This document shows positions 8,909 through 16,626 of a DNA stretch of 64,000 nt, piece after piece. Origin of the DNA: Phycisphaerae bacterium RAS2. Lineage in GTDB: Bacteria > Planctomycetota > Phycisphaerae > UBA1845 > UTPLA1. The stretch spans positions 930,001-994,000 of the forward strand of contig CP036352.1 in assembly GCA_007753915.1 (NCBI GenBank), in the 5' to 3' direction. Position 1 is the first letter of the stretch; each line of letters opens with the position of its first letter. The notes beneath the pieces were generated by a model. The model was not told where the DNA came from. It made no database searches and saw nothing but the letters and a program-made list of their open reading frames with translations. The position numbers and the translations under genes are program-made.

Positions 8909-10642
8909 TTACGACTTCTCATCCGTGACGCGGCTACGGAAGCTACCCTCGGCTGTTTGCGTTTCGACCACGTCCGCCGGTCGCACGTCGTTCGCGGTCC
9001 GGATTAACTTGCCGTCGGCCGCGCGCCGCGTGAGCGAGAACCCACGCCGCAGAATGCTCTCATGGCTCGCTGCCAGCAGGCGCTTCTCCATCGCGCCCAG
9101 TGCGTCGCGCCGGCGCTCAACCAGTTGCGTCAGGCCGATCGCCAGCCGTGTTTCAATCTGCCGCGCGACCGATCGCTCGCGCGCCACGACCTGTTGCAAG
9201 CCGCACGCGGCCAGGCGCGCCGCCGCGTCACGCATGCGCCGCTCGCGCGTGCGATGGAGCCGCTCGATGGCCAGGCGCAGGCGATGCGCCGTCGCGCCAA
9301 GCGCTTCGCGCCGTGCGGCCAGCTGCGCCGCGGGCTGCACGCGCGTCAGCCGCACTTCCAGACGATGCACCTGTGATCGACGCGCATCGAGATAGCGATT
9401 CTTCGCCAGGTGCAGCCGGCTCACCGCCTCGTCGAGTTGCTGCCCGCGCTGGCGAATGCGGCTGATCGGATCACGAAACCATTCGCACCGCTCGGCCAGC
9501 GCCAGCCGGGATCGGCAGCGCTCAAGGTATTGCGAGGCCGCGCGGTCCAATCGAGCCGCCGTGTCGCTCACGCTCGTCAGCAGCTCCGCACGCACGGGTA
9601 CGACAATTTCCGCCGCGGCGGTCGGCGTCGGCGCACGGAGATCGGCGACGAAATCGGCGATGGTGAAATCGACTTCGTGGCCCACGGCGCTGACGACCGG
9701 AATGCGGCTGGCGAAGATCGCGCGAGCGACGACTTCCTCGTTGAACGCCCAGAGGTCTTCCAGCGAGCCGCCGCCTCGGCCGACAATCATCACGTCGATG
9801 CCGCCCAGGTCCGCCGACGAGCGATTCAGCCGCGCGATCGCGTCAGCGATTTCGGCGGCCGCGCCCTCGCCCTGAACACGCACGCCGAAGACGAGCACCT
9901 CGACGCCGGGAAACCGCCGCGCAAGCGTCGTGAGGATGTCGTGCAGCGCCGCGCCGGTCGGGCTGGTCACGACGGCGATGCGCCGGGGCAATCCTGGCAG
10001 GGGCTTCTTGCGCGCCGGGTCGAAGAGACCCTCGCGCTGGAGCCGCTCCTTGAGCTGTCGGAAAGCGAGTTCCAGCGCACCGACGCCGCGCGGCTCAAGG
10101 CGGCGAATGTAAAACTGGACCTGCCCGCGCGGCTCGTATACCTCGATCGTGCCCGACGCGATGACCTCCATGCCGTCTTCGAGTTTGAACTTCACGCGCG
10201 ATGCGTCGGTTCGCCACATGACGCTGCGAAGTTCGCTGGCGGCGTCCTTCAGCGTGAAGTACAGATGCCCGCCCGCGCCGCCGCGCGAGACGTTTGACAA
10301 CTCGCCGACGACGTGGAGGGTGTTGGAAAAGGCCGCGTTGATTGCCCCCTTGATGAGCCGCGTCACTTGCGAAACTGTTAGCGGAGCGCTTGCAGGCGCG
10401 TCGCCACCCTGTGTCCCGTCGGCGGGAATCGCCGGACCGGGTGGTTGCCTGTTCGGGATGGCACCTGGTGCCCGCTCGCTGGCGCTCGGGGCTCGGTCAG
10501 GCAAGGCTTCGTTGGGCGCGCTTTGGCCGGATGGCGCGTCGAGCGGCTGGCCGAACAGGCCGGCATCCTCGCTCGCGTCGGCCCCGCGCGCGCGGCGCGG
10601 GTTGAACGGCTCGCGATCCGGCTTTCGACGTGACTTGCCCAT
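8909..10642 (-). CDS. xseA: Exodeoxyribonuclease VII large subunit
   Basis: This is the catalytic subunit of exonuclease VII, acting on single-stranded DNA in repair. From the chosen ATG it has 577 residues. A disordered leader of about 100 residues (Pro/Ala/Gly rich) comes before the OB-fold (VSQVTRLIKGAINAAFSNTL). It is followed by the nuclease core with RIAVVTSPTGAALHDIL, GRGGGSLEDLWAFNEE and SAVGHEVDFTIADFVADLRA, then a long coiled-coil arm rich in Arg, Leu and Glu that binds XseB. The start MGKSRRKPDREPF was preferred over the longer frame because that extension reads through a heptamer repeat. The long N-terminal tail is unusual. Confidence 0.95.
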   Translation of the reverse strand: MGKSRRKPDREPFNPRRARGADASEDAGLFGQPLDAPSGQSAPNEALPDRAPSASERAPGAIPNRQPPGPAIPADGTQGGDAPASAPLTVSQVTRLIKGAINAAFSNTLHVVGELSNVSRGGAGGHLYFTLKDAASELRSVMWRTDASRVKFKLEDGMEVIASGTIEVYEPRGQVQFYIRRLEPRGVGALELAFRQLKERLQREGLFDPARKKPLPGLPRRIAVVTSPTGAALHDILTTLARRFPGVEVLVFGVRVQGEGAAAEIADAIARLNRSSADLGGIDVMIVGRGGGSLEDLWAFNEEVVARAIFASRIPVVSAVGHEVDFTIADFVADLRAPTPTAAAEIVVPVRAELLTSVSDTAARLDRAASQYLERCRSRLALAERCEWFRDPISRIRQRGQQLDEAVSRLHLAKNRYLDARRSQVHRLEVRLTRVQPAAQLAARREALGATAHRLRLAIERLHRTRERRMRDAAARLAACGLQQVVARERSVARQIETRLAIGLTQLVERRRDALGAMEKRLLAASHESILRRGFSLTRRAADGKLIRTANDVRPADVVETQTAEGSFRSRVTDEKS

Positions 10643-10678
10643 GCAACTAACTATCCACCACTGCCCGCGAGGAGTTGT

Positions 10679-10727
10679 CCACTGATCACTTGCTACTGCC
10701 CACTGACCACTGCCCACTGTTTACTGT
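10679..10727. repeat. Seven tandem degenerate heptamers (CCACTGN)
   Basis: Seven consecutive seven-base units (CCACTGA, TCACTTG, CTACTGC, CCACTGA, CCACTGC, CCACTGT, TTACTGT) fill the space between the GNAT stop codon and the xseA leader. A further CCACTGC lies a little to the left, before 10679. Translated in reverse they give spurious Gln-Trp-rich peptide, which falsely lengthens xseA. They resemble the short tandem heptamer repeats described in heterocystous cyanobacteria. Confidence 0.85.
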
Positions 10728-11255
10728 CTACAACGGCTCCTTCCAGAAGCCATACTCCGTCGCCTTGTCCGGGTCATCGCAGATCCGTGAGCCGCACTGC
10801 TCAAACCCCGCGTCGAGGTACATCCGGTGCGCATGCGGCAGCTTCACATCGCTCCACGCGATCATGCGCGTGCAGCCGTGCGCCCGGCCGAAATCCAGCG
10901 CCGCGTCGAGCATCTTCCGCCCCAACTTTCGGCCGCGGTACGCACTGTCCAGATACAGCCGATGCAGCTCGCAATAGCGAAAGCCCGCCGGTCGCTCGGC
11001 CGCCACGTCGCCCTGCGGATCATGTGCCGGGTTGGCGGCATCGTGCACCGTCACGCCGACGCAGCCGATCACCCGCGGCCCGTCGACCAGCACCCAGAAG
11101 GCCCCGCCCGCGCGGAGATACGCGCGATCGACTTCGTACAAGTCGCGGTGATACCCGGCCTCGTCCCACGAAAAGCCGTATTCATCGTGCACAGCCCGCA
11201 CGACGGCAATCACGCCGTCGCCGTATCGGCGGTCGTAGGGAATCAGATCGCACAT
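10728..11255 (-). CDS. GNAT-family N-acetyltransferase
   Basis: A 175-residue acetyltransferase of the GNAT fold, which transfers an acyl group from acyl-CoA to an amine. The core strands and the CoA pyrophosphate loop are visible: FWVLVDGPRVIGCVGV for beta4, LHRLYLDSAYRGRKLGRKML for motif A with the R-x-x-G-x-G/K loop, and HRMYLDAGFEQCG for motif B. The ATG at 11255 was chosen because the upstream extension looks unlike the family. Its stop codon abuts the heptamer repeat. The substrate is unknown; a small-molecule or protein N-terminal target are both possible. Confidence 0.88.
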   Translation of the reverse strand: MCDLIPYDRRYGDGVIAVVRAVHDEYGFSWDEAGYHRDLYEVDRAYLRAGGAFWVLVDGPRVIGCVGVTVHDAANPAHDPQGDVAAERPAGFRYCELHRLYLDSAYRGRKLGRKMLDAALDFGRAHGCTRMIAWSDVKLPHAHRMYLDAGFEQCGSRICDDPDKATEYGFWKEPL

Positions 11256-11354
11256 GGCGGTATGATAAGAGCAAACGAGAATCAGGTTGACTGGGGCCAG
11301 CAAAACAGCCGCGGCATTAATGAAGGCGTTATAACTTGACGCGACTCGCGGACG

Positions 11355-11765
11355 ATGGAATTCGACGACAGATTGTGGAGCAAAGAATTGATTCCCAAGC
11401 GTGCCTACTTCGAGATCCTCGATCTGGCGAGCGAAGACTACACGCCGCTCTTTGATTGCACGGCTGTCGTCAGGCCCTATTTGGCAGGCTGTGCTGAAAG
11501 CGAAGTGATTGACACTGCAAAGCGCGTGGTTCGCAATCTGCTCAAACGCGAATACCTTGAGCTATACTACGATTGTCTTGGAAAATCCAAGGGAGGTAAT
11601 CGCCACGGTGAGAAACTGACTCCTTCGCAGGCTGCGGCCGAACTTCACGCGTACGAAAACTGGCTCTATCACGAACCCAAGGAGCCGGATGATCGTTGGG
11701 TGACGGTCGCACTGACTCCTCATGGAGAAAACGCTCTTGCCTCAGGCGAATTCGCAGATTTGTAA
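11355..11765 (+). CDS. Hypothetical protein, winged-helix-like
   Basis: I do not recognise this 136-residue protein. Its secondary structure pattern resembles a winged helix: a helix (DTAKRVVRNLLKREYLELYY) followed by a basic, glycine-containing turn and a closing strand VTVALTPHGENALASGE, which recalls the LTxxGxxAL wing-end of small DNA-binding proteins. That reading is inference only. Base composition is visibly less GC-rich than neighbours, as in the next gene, suggesting recent acquisition or relaxed selection. It lies 24 bases before the next gene in the same direction. Confidence 0.6.
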   Translation: MEFDDRLWSKELIPKRAYFEILDLASEDYTPLFDCTAVVRPYLAGCAESEVIDTAKRVVRNLLKREYLELYYDCLGKSKGGNRHGEKLTPSQAAAELHAYENWLYHEPKEPDDRWVTVALTPHGENALASGEFADL

Positions 11766-11789
11766 TCGACAACGAAATCGCACGCGCTC

Positions 11790-12383
11790 ATGAAGAACAT
11801 CCCTATCTGTCTTAGCAAGTCATCTCACGGCTGTCGCGCCCGGTCTTGGAAGAGCATGGCGCTCATCCTCTTGTTTGTCGGTTCATGCATCCAACCTGCC
11901 GGGGATGATCACACAAAGAATACGATCCAGTACTCAAGTTCAGACGAATGGATTCTTCCATTGAAATGGGAAATGTGTCTTCAAGACTACGATGAGCAGT
12001 ACTCATCTAGTCAGGCTCCTGCCCTCGAGCTTGGGTCGCCGAGTGAGCTTTTGATTTCCCGCAAAGTGATTCTGAACAACGGCGTTTCGGCTCGTGGGCT
12101 CTTTGCTGGCAGCGATAAGAAGCGGCTAAAGATAATCAGATTGAGTGATGCAAGTGTATTGTTTGTGCGAGGTATTTCCGTCTTATCGACATACGAGGAA
12201 ATCGTTCACGCATTTCCAGGTGCTAGCACGATCAGCTATCGCGGCTACGCAGCGGTCGTCAAGACAAGCCCAGGGATTGAGTTTGTCTTCTACCCATGGG
12301 GCACTCCAAAGCCAACGGACAAACCCGTTTGGATTGACATACGTTGCGTGTACCGGAACCGACACGAAGATGCCACTGAGTAG
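11790..12383 (+). CDS. Hypothetical exported lipoprotein
   Basis: A 197-residue protein with a basic N-terminus, a hydrophobic run (MALILLFVGSC) ending in a lipobox-like GSC, and a soluble remainder without recognised domain. The mature part has mixed strands (KLIS/KVILNN..., RLKIIRLSDASVLFVRG) and ends in a Cys-containing segment. The first methionine gives a long n-region; the ATG before ALILLFVG would give a more typical signal, so the true start is uncertain. Codon use is AT-richer than the chromosome around it. Paired with the gene upstream, it looks like an accessory insertion of unknown role. Confidence 0.55.
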   Translation: MKNIPICLSKSSHGCRARSWKSMALILLFVGSCIQPAGDDHTKNTIQYSSSDEWILPLKWEMCLQDYDEQYSSSQAPALELGSPSELLISRKVILNNGVSARGLFAGSDKKRLKIIRLSDASVLFVRGISVLSTYEEIVHAFPGASTISYRGYAAVVKTSPGIEFVFYPWGTPKPTDKPVWIDIRCVYRNRHEDATE

Positions 12384-12643
12384 CAAATTGGGAATGACGA
12401 CAATTGTATTGACATGCCCCCAGCCCATGTGGGGCAGTGTTGCGGCGGATCAACACCCCCTCATATTCCATTGAGCTTCGGTCGCAAGCTCCATTCCGAT
12501 ATTTATCGGGGTCGCACTCAACGCCTTGCTTACCACCCGCCAGTAACGTCCGTATACCCTCACGACTGCTCTTGTGGCCTGCTTCATGCCACTCAGGCCT
12601 TGAAGCGGGGGTACAGTGGAAGCGCGACGAATTGGAGGCGGGC

Positions 12644-13192
12644 GTGGCGAGTGCATCGATTGAGTTCAGAGCTCTGCGGAGTTGGGTCTTTCTTTCGACG
12701 GCCTTGGTCATCGCCGGCGTACTGGTCTGCACGCTCTGGCCGATGCCCTATCACCGCCGACCGCCGGCGGCGTCTTTCCTAGACGGATATCGATATTTCA
12801 GTTGGCGCCTGTCGAACCCGCGAGACATGCTGAACAACCTGCTGCTGTTCATTCCCGTGGGGGCGGCGCTGTGGGCGTCGGCGGCACTGGTCGTTCGTCG
12901 CGGATTGGCTCTGCCGATTGCCGCAACGCTGGGCGCGCTATTGAGCGTCGCCATCGAATGGACGCAGGTGTTCGTGCCGGGCCGCTTTCCCGGTGTGAGC
13001 GACGTGTGCATGAACAGCATCGGTTCGGCCGCGGGCGCCTTGGCGGCGATGGTTGCCGTTGCAGCGGCGCGCACGGTCCTGCATCGCGTCGGGAGTCAGG
13101 AGTCGGTGCTCGGCGGGCGATGGACAGTAAGGGAACTGTATTCTTTCCGAGCCGCGACCGTCAGGGAGCGCCGAGAAACGATTCCAAATTGA
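12644..13192 (+). CDS. VanZ-like membrane protein
   Basis: This 182-residue membrane protein carries the VanZ domain, named for a teicoplanin-resistance accessory protein of unknown biochemical role. Four hydrophobic helices are seen: WVFLSTALVIAGVLVCTLWP, MLNNLLLFIPVGAALWASAAL, ALPIAATLGALLSVAIEWTQ and MNSIGSAAGALAAMVAVAAA. The family signature N-x-LLFIPVG and IEWTQVFVPGRFPGVSDVCMNSIG is intact. I start at GTG 12644 because GGAGG lies five bases before it; the open frame extends to 12437 but that part has no helix and poor coding character. The tail after residue 145 is polar. Confidence 0.8.
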   Translation: MASASIEFRALRSWVFLSTALVIAGVLVCTLWPMPYHRRPPAASFLDGYRYFSWRLSNPRDMLNNLLLFIPVGAALWASAALVVRRGLALPIAATLGALLSVAIEWTQVFVPGRFPGVSDVCMNSIGSAAGALAAMVAVAAARTVLHRVGSQESVLGGRWTVRELYSFRAATVRERRETIPN

Positions 13193-13290
13193 GCCGGCTT
13201 TCGCACGCGCACAATTGCGCCGTCAGGTGTCTACTCATGAACGGGAACATCACTGCATCGCGCGACTCTTCCTGACGGTCGCGGCTCGGA
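13146..13290. repeat. Inverted pair of a 20-bp REP-like element
   Basis: A 20-base sequence at 13146-13165 (TCCGAGCCGCGACCGTCAGG) recurs as its exact reverse complement at 13271-13290, with 105 bases between. The first copy overlaps the 3' end of the VanZ gene; the second is between VanZ and the convergent phosphodiesterase. The arms could fold into a long cruciform or mark the ends of a small non-coding element. Confidence 0.8.
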
Positions 13291-13314
13291 TCGGCCGCCA
13301 ATGAACGACTTCGA

Positions 13315-14148
13315 TCAATCCCGCTCGTCGCCTTCTTCCGGTTCGAGATGCGCGCCTTCCGGGCCGTGAATGCAGACGCGCTCGATGTGCGTTGCCTTGC
13401 CCGTGTCAGAATCGACTTTCACCAGGATGCCGCACATCCGCGCGTCGCCCGTTGCCACGTCGAACGGGCACGGCAGCCCCGTAATCATCGACCGCATCAC
13501 GCGATCCTTCCGCCGGCCCAGCACGCTGTCAAACGGCCCGCTCATTCCCAAGTCGGTGATGTACGCCGTGCCGCCGTCTAGAATTCGCTCGTCGGCCGTC
13601 GGTACATGCGTGTGTGTCCCGAACACGGCGCTCGTCCGGCCCGCGAGGTGCCACCCCATCGCCACCTTCTCGCTCGTCGCTTCGGCGTGCATGTCGGCGA
13701 CGATGATTTTGACATCCGGCGGAATCCGAGCCAACACCCGATCGGCCGCATGAAACGCACAATCGCACGGCGGCTTCATGAAGAGCCGGCCCATCAGCGA
13801 GAACACCGCGACGCGCGGCCCCTTCGCCGTCTCGAAGATCGCCACTTCGTGCCCGACCGACTCGGCGGGGTAATTCGCCGGTCGCACGATGTTCTCGGAG
13901 CGCTCCAGCACGGGGAGAATCTCCGCGCGGCGGTAGATGTGATCTCCGACGGTCATCAGGTGTACGCCGTAGCGCACGAACTTGTGATAGAGCACTTCGG
14001 TCAGGCCCGACCCGGCCGCGGCATTTTCCACATTCGCAATGACGCAATCGACGCCGCGCTCCTTCACCAGGCGCGGAATCGCCTGCGAGACAACAGACCG
14101 GCCCGGCCGGCCGACCACGTCGCCGATGCACAAGAGGGTGATTTCCAA
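13315..14148 (-). CDS. YmdB-type metallophosphoesterase (TIGR00282)
   Basis: A 277-residue cytosolic phosphodiesterase of the YmdB family, whose Bacillus member hydrolyses 2',3' and 3',5' cyclic nucleotides and alters the switch between motility and biofilm. Metal ligands are visible in order: the D of CIGDVVGRPG, the N of NVENAAAGSG, the D of TVGDHIYRR, the D-H of ADMHAEATSEK and the H-x-H of GTHTHVPTADE. The length and the tail match the family. It is convergent with VanZ. The opposite strand starts a lipoprotein about 165 bases away. Confidence 0.93.
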   Translation of the reverse strand: MEITLLCIGDVVGRPGRSVVSQAIPRLVKERGVDCVIANVENAAAGSGLTEVLYHKFVRYGVHLMTVGDHIYRRAEILPVLERSENIVRPANYPAESVGHEVAIFETAKGPRVAVFSLMGRLFMKPPCDCAFHAADRVLARIPPDVKIIVADMHAEATSEKVAMGWHLAGRTSAVFGTHTHVPTADERILDGGTAYITDLGMSGPFDSVLGRRKDRVMRSMITGLPCPFDVATGDARMCGILVKVDSDTGKATHIERVCIHGPEGAHLEPEEGDERD

Positions 14149-14312
14149 GCGACCGCCAACTTCCTAGCCGCGCCCAGCGCGGAAAACCTGCTTGTGAAGT
14201 CAGGCATGAGGGGTGCCATGAGCCTGCTTCACGGCGGCCAGTCTAGTCGGCGCTGCGTTCGAATTCAATTGCGAACCCGCTATACTGCCGAACCTGCACA
14301 GGGGATTGTGTG

Positions 14313-15371
14313 ATGCGAATGCGTGACTTGACCGTTTGTATTCTTTGCGTCGCGGCGGCAGCCGGGTGCGGCCCGTCGGGTTACGAGCTTCTCGTCGATG
14401 CGACGCCGGAGGCGCAGTGGGATGATGCCGAGTCGAAGATTCTCACGAATGTCCGGCAGCTTACCGACGAGAAAATGAACATCGGCGACTCGGGCGAGGC
14501 CTATTTTTCGCCCGACGGCCGGCGAATCATTTTTCAATCGTATCCGCCCGGTGAGAGCGAGTACCAGATGTACACGCTCGAATTGACGGAGCAATTCACC
14601 GCGAAGCGCGACACGATCCGGCGCGTTAGCCCGCCCGGCGGGGCCTGCACCTGCGGCTTCTTTCGACCCGACGGCGTTGGCATCCTCTACGCGTCGAGTT
14701 ATCTCAATCCTTCGCTGCCGAATCCGAACTTCTACCACCGCACCGGCAGCAACTACACCTGGAACATGCCCGGCGGCATGGACATCCTTACGGCCGATCT
14801 GAACGGCGACAACCCCCGGCAACTCACGACGACCGTCGGCTACGACGCCGAAGGCTCCTACTCTCACGACGGCAAGCAGATCGTGTTCACGTCGGATCGC
14901 GGCGGCAATCCCGACCTGTATGTGATGAACGCCGACGGCTCGGGCGTGCGCCAACTGACGAACAAGCCCGGCTACGACGGCGGGCCGTTCTTCTCGCCCG
15001 ACGGCAAGCGCGTGATCTTCCGCGCCGACCGCCTCCAGGACGATCATCTGCAATTGTTCGTGATCAACGCCGACGGCAGCGGCGAGCGGCAACTCACCGC
15101 GCACAGCACCGTCGTCAACTGGGCGCCGTTCTGGCATCCCAATGGCCAGTCGATTGTTTTCACGACCAGCCTGCACGGGCATCGCAATTACGAGGCGTAT
15201 CTGCTTAATATCGAGACGGGGCGACAGCAGCGCGTGACCCATCGGGCGCGATTCGATGGATTGCCGGTCTTCAATGCCGATGGCTCAAAGATGATGTGGA
15301 CTAGCCAGCGCGGCCCGAGCGGTCGCAGCCAGGTCTTCGTGGCGGATTTCAAGCTGCCCGAGGGATTCTGA
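14313..15371 (+). CDS. PD40/TolB-like beta-propeller lipoprotein
   Basis: This 352-residue exported protein has a short signal peptide ending in a lipobox (CVAAAAGC, Cys near residue 17), so it is a predicted lipoprotein. The mature part is a six-bladed WD40-like propeller as in TolB: repeated blades of the form SPDGRRIIFQS, SHDGKQIVFTSDRGGNPDLYVMN, SPDGKRVIFRADR and HPNGQSIVFTTS, each followed by GS-type RQLT. Such proteins bind peptides or surface partners. The frame opens with GTG at 14310 directly before ATG 14313; I chose the ATG. A long open frame on the opposite strand is its shadow. Confidence 0.9.
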   Translation: MRMRDLTVCILCVAAAAGCGPSGYELLVDATPEAQWDDAESKILTNVRQLTDEKMNIGDSGEAYFSPDGRRIIFQSYPPGESEYQMYTLELTEQFTAKRDTIRRVSPPGGACTCGFFRPDGVGILYASSYLNPSLPNPNFYHRTGSNYTWNMPGGMDILTADLNGDNPRQLTTTVGYDAEGSYSHDGKQIVFTSDRGGNPDLYVMNADGSGVRQLTNKPGYDGGPFFSPDGKRVIFRADRLQDDHLQLFVINADGSGERQLTAHSTVVNWAPFWHPNGQSIVFTTSLHGHRNYEAYLLNIETGRQQRVTHRARFDGLPVFNADGSKMMWTSQRGPSGRSQVFVADFKLPEGF

Positions 15372-15395
15372 ACCTTCGACCACGACCGCGCGAGG

Positions 15396-15926
15396 TCAGT
15401 CCGCGGAGGGTTTCAACGGCGGGAGATGAGCTGCCTTTCGCAGATCGTTCACGGCGTTCAGGATTTTCCCGTCCGAGGTCAGAAACCGCGACAACTGGCT
15501 GGTTGTAATCCCTAGGTGCTGGGCAGCTTCGCGCACTTGTCCGCCGGCATGCGCCACAAGATCGAGCACATCGGCGACAACAAGCGGGTATTGGTCGTTT
15601 CGTGCGCTGATTTCGATGCGTCCGGCGCTCGTAACGAACTGGCGGACAGTCTCCGTCGCGTTATCGGTCGATAATTCGCACCGCGCGTAAAGGGCCAGCG
15701 CGAGCCGTAACCTTCGCAGGGCACGAGCTTTGTTCTCGTGTTGAGAGCGGCTTTCCTCGGCGATAACGATTTGACCGGTTTCGAGGTGGCGCAATCTGAC
15801 GGCGGAGCTGGTCTTGTTTCGCTTCTGGCCTCCGGGGCCGCTTGCTCGGTAGGTATCAACCTCGCACTGGGCGAGCAATTGGAGGTCGTTCGCTGCGAGA
15901 ATTGCGTTTCGGTGTGAGCGTGTCAT
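15396..15926 (-). CDS. Release-factor-like GGQ protein with C-terminal HTH-like segment
   Basis: A 176-residue protein with the peptidyl-hydrolase domain of class I release factors and ArfB/YaeJ. The catalytic loop reads [20 protein letters not shown], with GGQ at residues 32-34, followed by [24 protein letters not shown]. It lacks the codon-recognition domains of RF1/RF2. It also lacks the Lys/Arg-rich tail that ArfB uses to sense empty ribosomal mRNA channels. Instead, residues about 120-165 ([30 protein letters not shown]) look like a helix-turn-helix. Start ATG 15926 fits the family; the longer frame adds an unlikely Cys-rich leader. It may rescue stalled ribosomes or hydrolyse another ester; the role is inferred. 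Confidence 0.85.
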   Translation of the reverse strand: MTRSHRNAILAANDLQLLAQCEVDTYRASGPGGQKRNKTSSAVRLRHLETGQIVIAEESRSQHENKARALRRLRLALALYARCELSTDNATETVRQFVTSAGRIEISARNDQYPLVVADVLDLVAHAGGQVREAAQHLGITTSQLSRFLTSDGKILNAVNDLRKAAHLPPLKPSAD

Positions 15927-16268
15927 GAATCTTAAGGATGACCTTGCGCTACATGTAGGACGGTCACATCGATTGTTACACGAAATACAGAATAGGCAAT
16001 AGTGCGCAATTCTGCCTCGTAGCAGAAGGGCGTCGCCTGTCAAGGGGAGGGGTTGTGATTTTACTAAGTTTTACTGGATTGTGACTCGGCAAGAAAAATT
16101 TTTTGCCGGAGCGCTTCCCTTGTCTGGTTTGATCCCTTATGCTCCCCTGCTCGAAAGAGTAAAACGTGGACTTTCGAGCGACGCGTGTCAAAAAGGCGCG
16201 TGATCGAGGATCAGGAGAATCTGATCCGCGGATTCTTTTCCACACCAACCAGAGAGGGTAGTAAACAC
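15927..16268. other. 342-bp divergent intergenic region
   Basis: The region separates the GGQ gene (leftward) from the BlaI-like regulator (rightward). Besides the CTACATGTAG palindrome it holds a near-palindrome GGCAAGAAAAATTTTTTGCC at about 16088-16107 and a perfect nine-base inverted repeat, GCTCGAAAG at 16149-16157 and CTTTCGAGC at 16171-16179 with a 13-base spacer. It is distinctly AT-richer than the genes. No convincing -35/-10 pair was found by eye. Confidence 0.6.
15949..15958. promoter_or_regulatory. Candidate BlaI-type operator (CTACATGTAG)
   Basis: A perfect ten-base palindrome lies 22 bases upstream of the GGQ gene start and in the shared divergent region with the BlaI/MecI regulator. 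BlaI and MecI bind dyads built from TACA and TGTA half-sites, usually with two or so central bases; here the half-sites abut. Assignment as the operator of the neighbouring repressor is inference. Confidence 0.4.
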
Positions 16269-16613
16269 ATGGCTAGGAAGAAATCATCGAACGCAAAGGG
16301 AACGTTGCCGCCGGCCGAGCTGGACGTGCTGGCCTGCATCTGGAAGCTGGGCCCGACCACGGCGCGCCAGATTCGCCAGATGATGCTCAAGTATCGCCCG
16401 ATGGCGCACGGATCGGTCGTGACGCTCCTCACGCGCCTCGAGCACAAGAACTACGTCACCCGCGAGAAGGGCCCCGTCGGCAAGGCCTTCATCTACAAGA
16501 CCAAGGACAAGGCCGAGGTCGTCCACAAGAAGCTCGTCAAGGACATGCTGACCCGCGTCTTCAACGGCAACGTGAACGCGATGATCAGCACCGTTCGCAG
16601 CGCCGCCCGCTAA
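16269..16613 (+). CDS. BlaI/MecI/CopY-family transcriptional repressor
   Basis: A 114-residue winged-helix repressor. In this family the N-terminal wHTH binds TACA/TGTA dyads, and the C-terminal helices dimerise and are cleaved by a sensor protease (BlaR/MecR) or controlled by a metal. Visible are the wHTH (LPPAELDVLACIWKLGPTTA, then HGSVVTLLTRLEHKNYVTREK, then GKAFIYKTK) and the C-terminal helix with VVHKKLVKDMLTRVFNGNVN. The ATG at 16269 is preceded by GAGGG; a longer upstream frame looks spurious. No BlaR-type M56 peptidase gene is next to it, which is unusual for a drug-responsive pair. A small basic N-tail (ARKKSSNAK) is present. Confidence 0.9.
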   Translation: MARKKSSNAKGTLPPAELDVLACIWKLGPTTARQIRQMMLKYRPMAHGSVVTLLTRLEHKNYVTREKGPVGKAFIYKTKDKAEVVHKKLVKDMLTRVFNGNVNAMISTVRSAAR

Positions 16614-16626
16614 GCGGGTTCGGCGA

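Noticed and set aside
14280-15242. 320-codon open frame opposite the PD40 propeller gene
   Set aside because: Its translation has no motif and the plus strand has clear SPDG blades; it is a GC-driven shadow.
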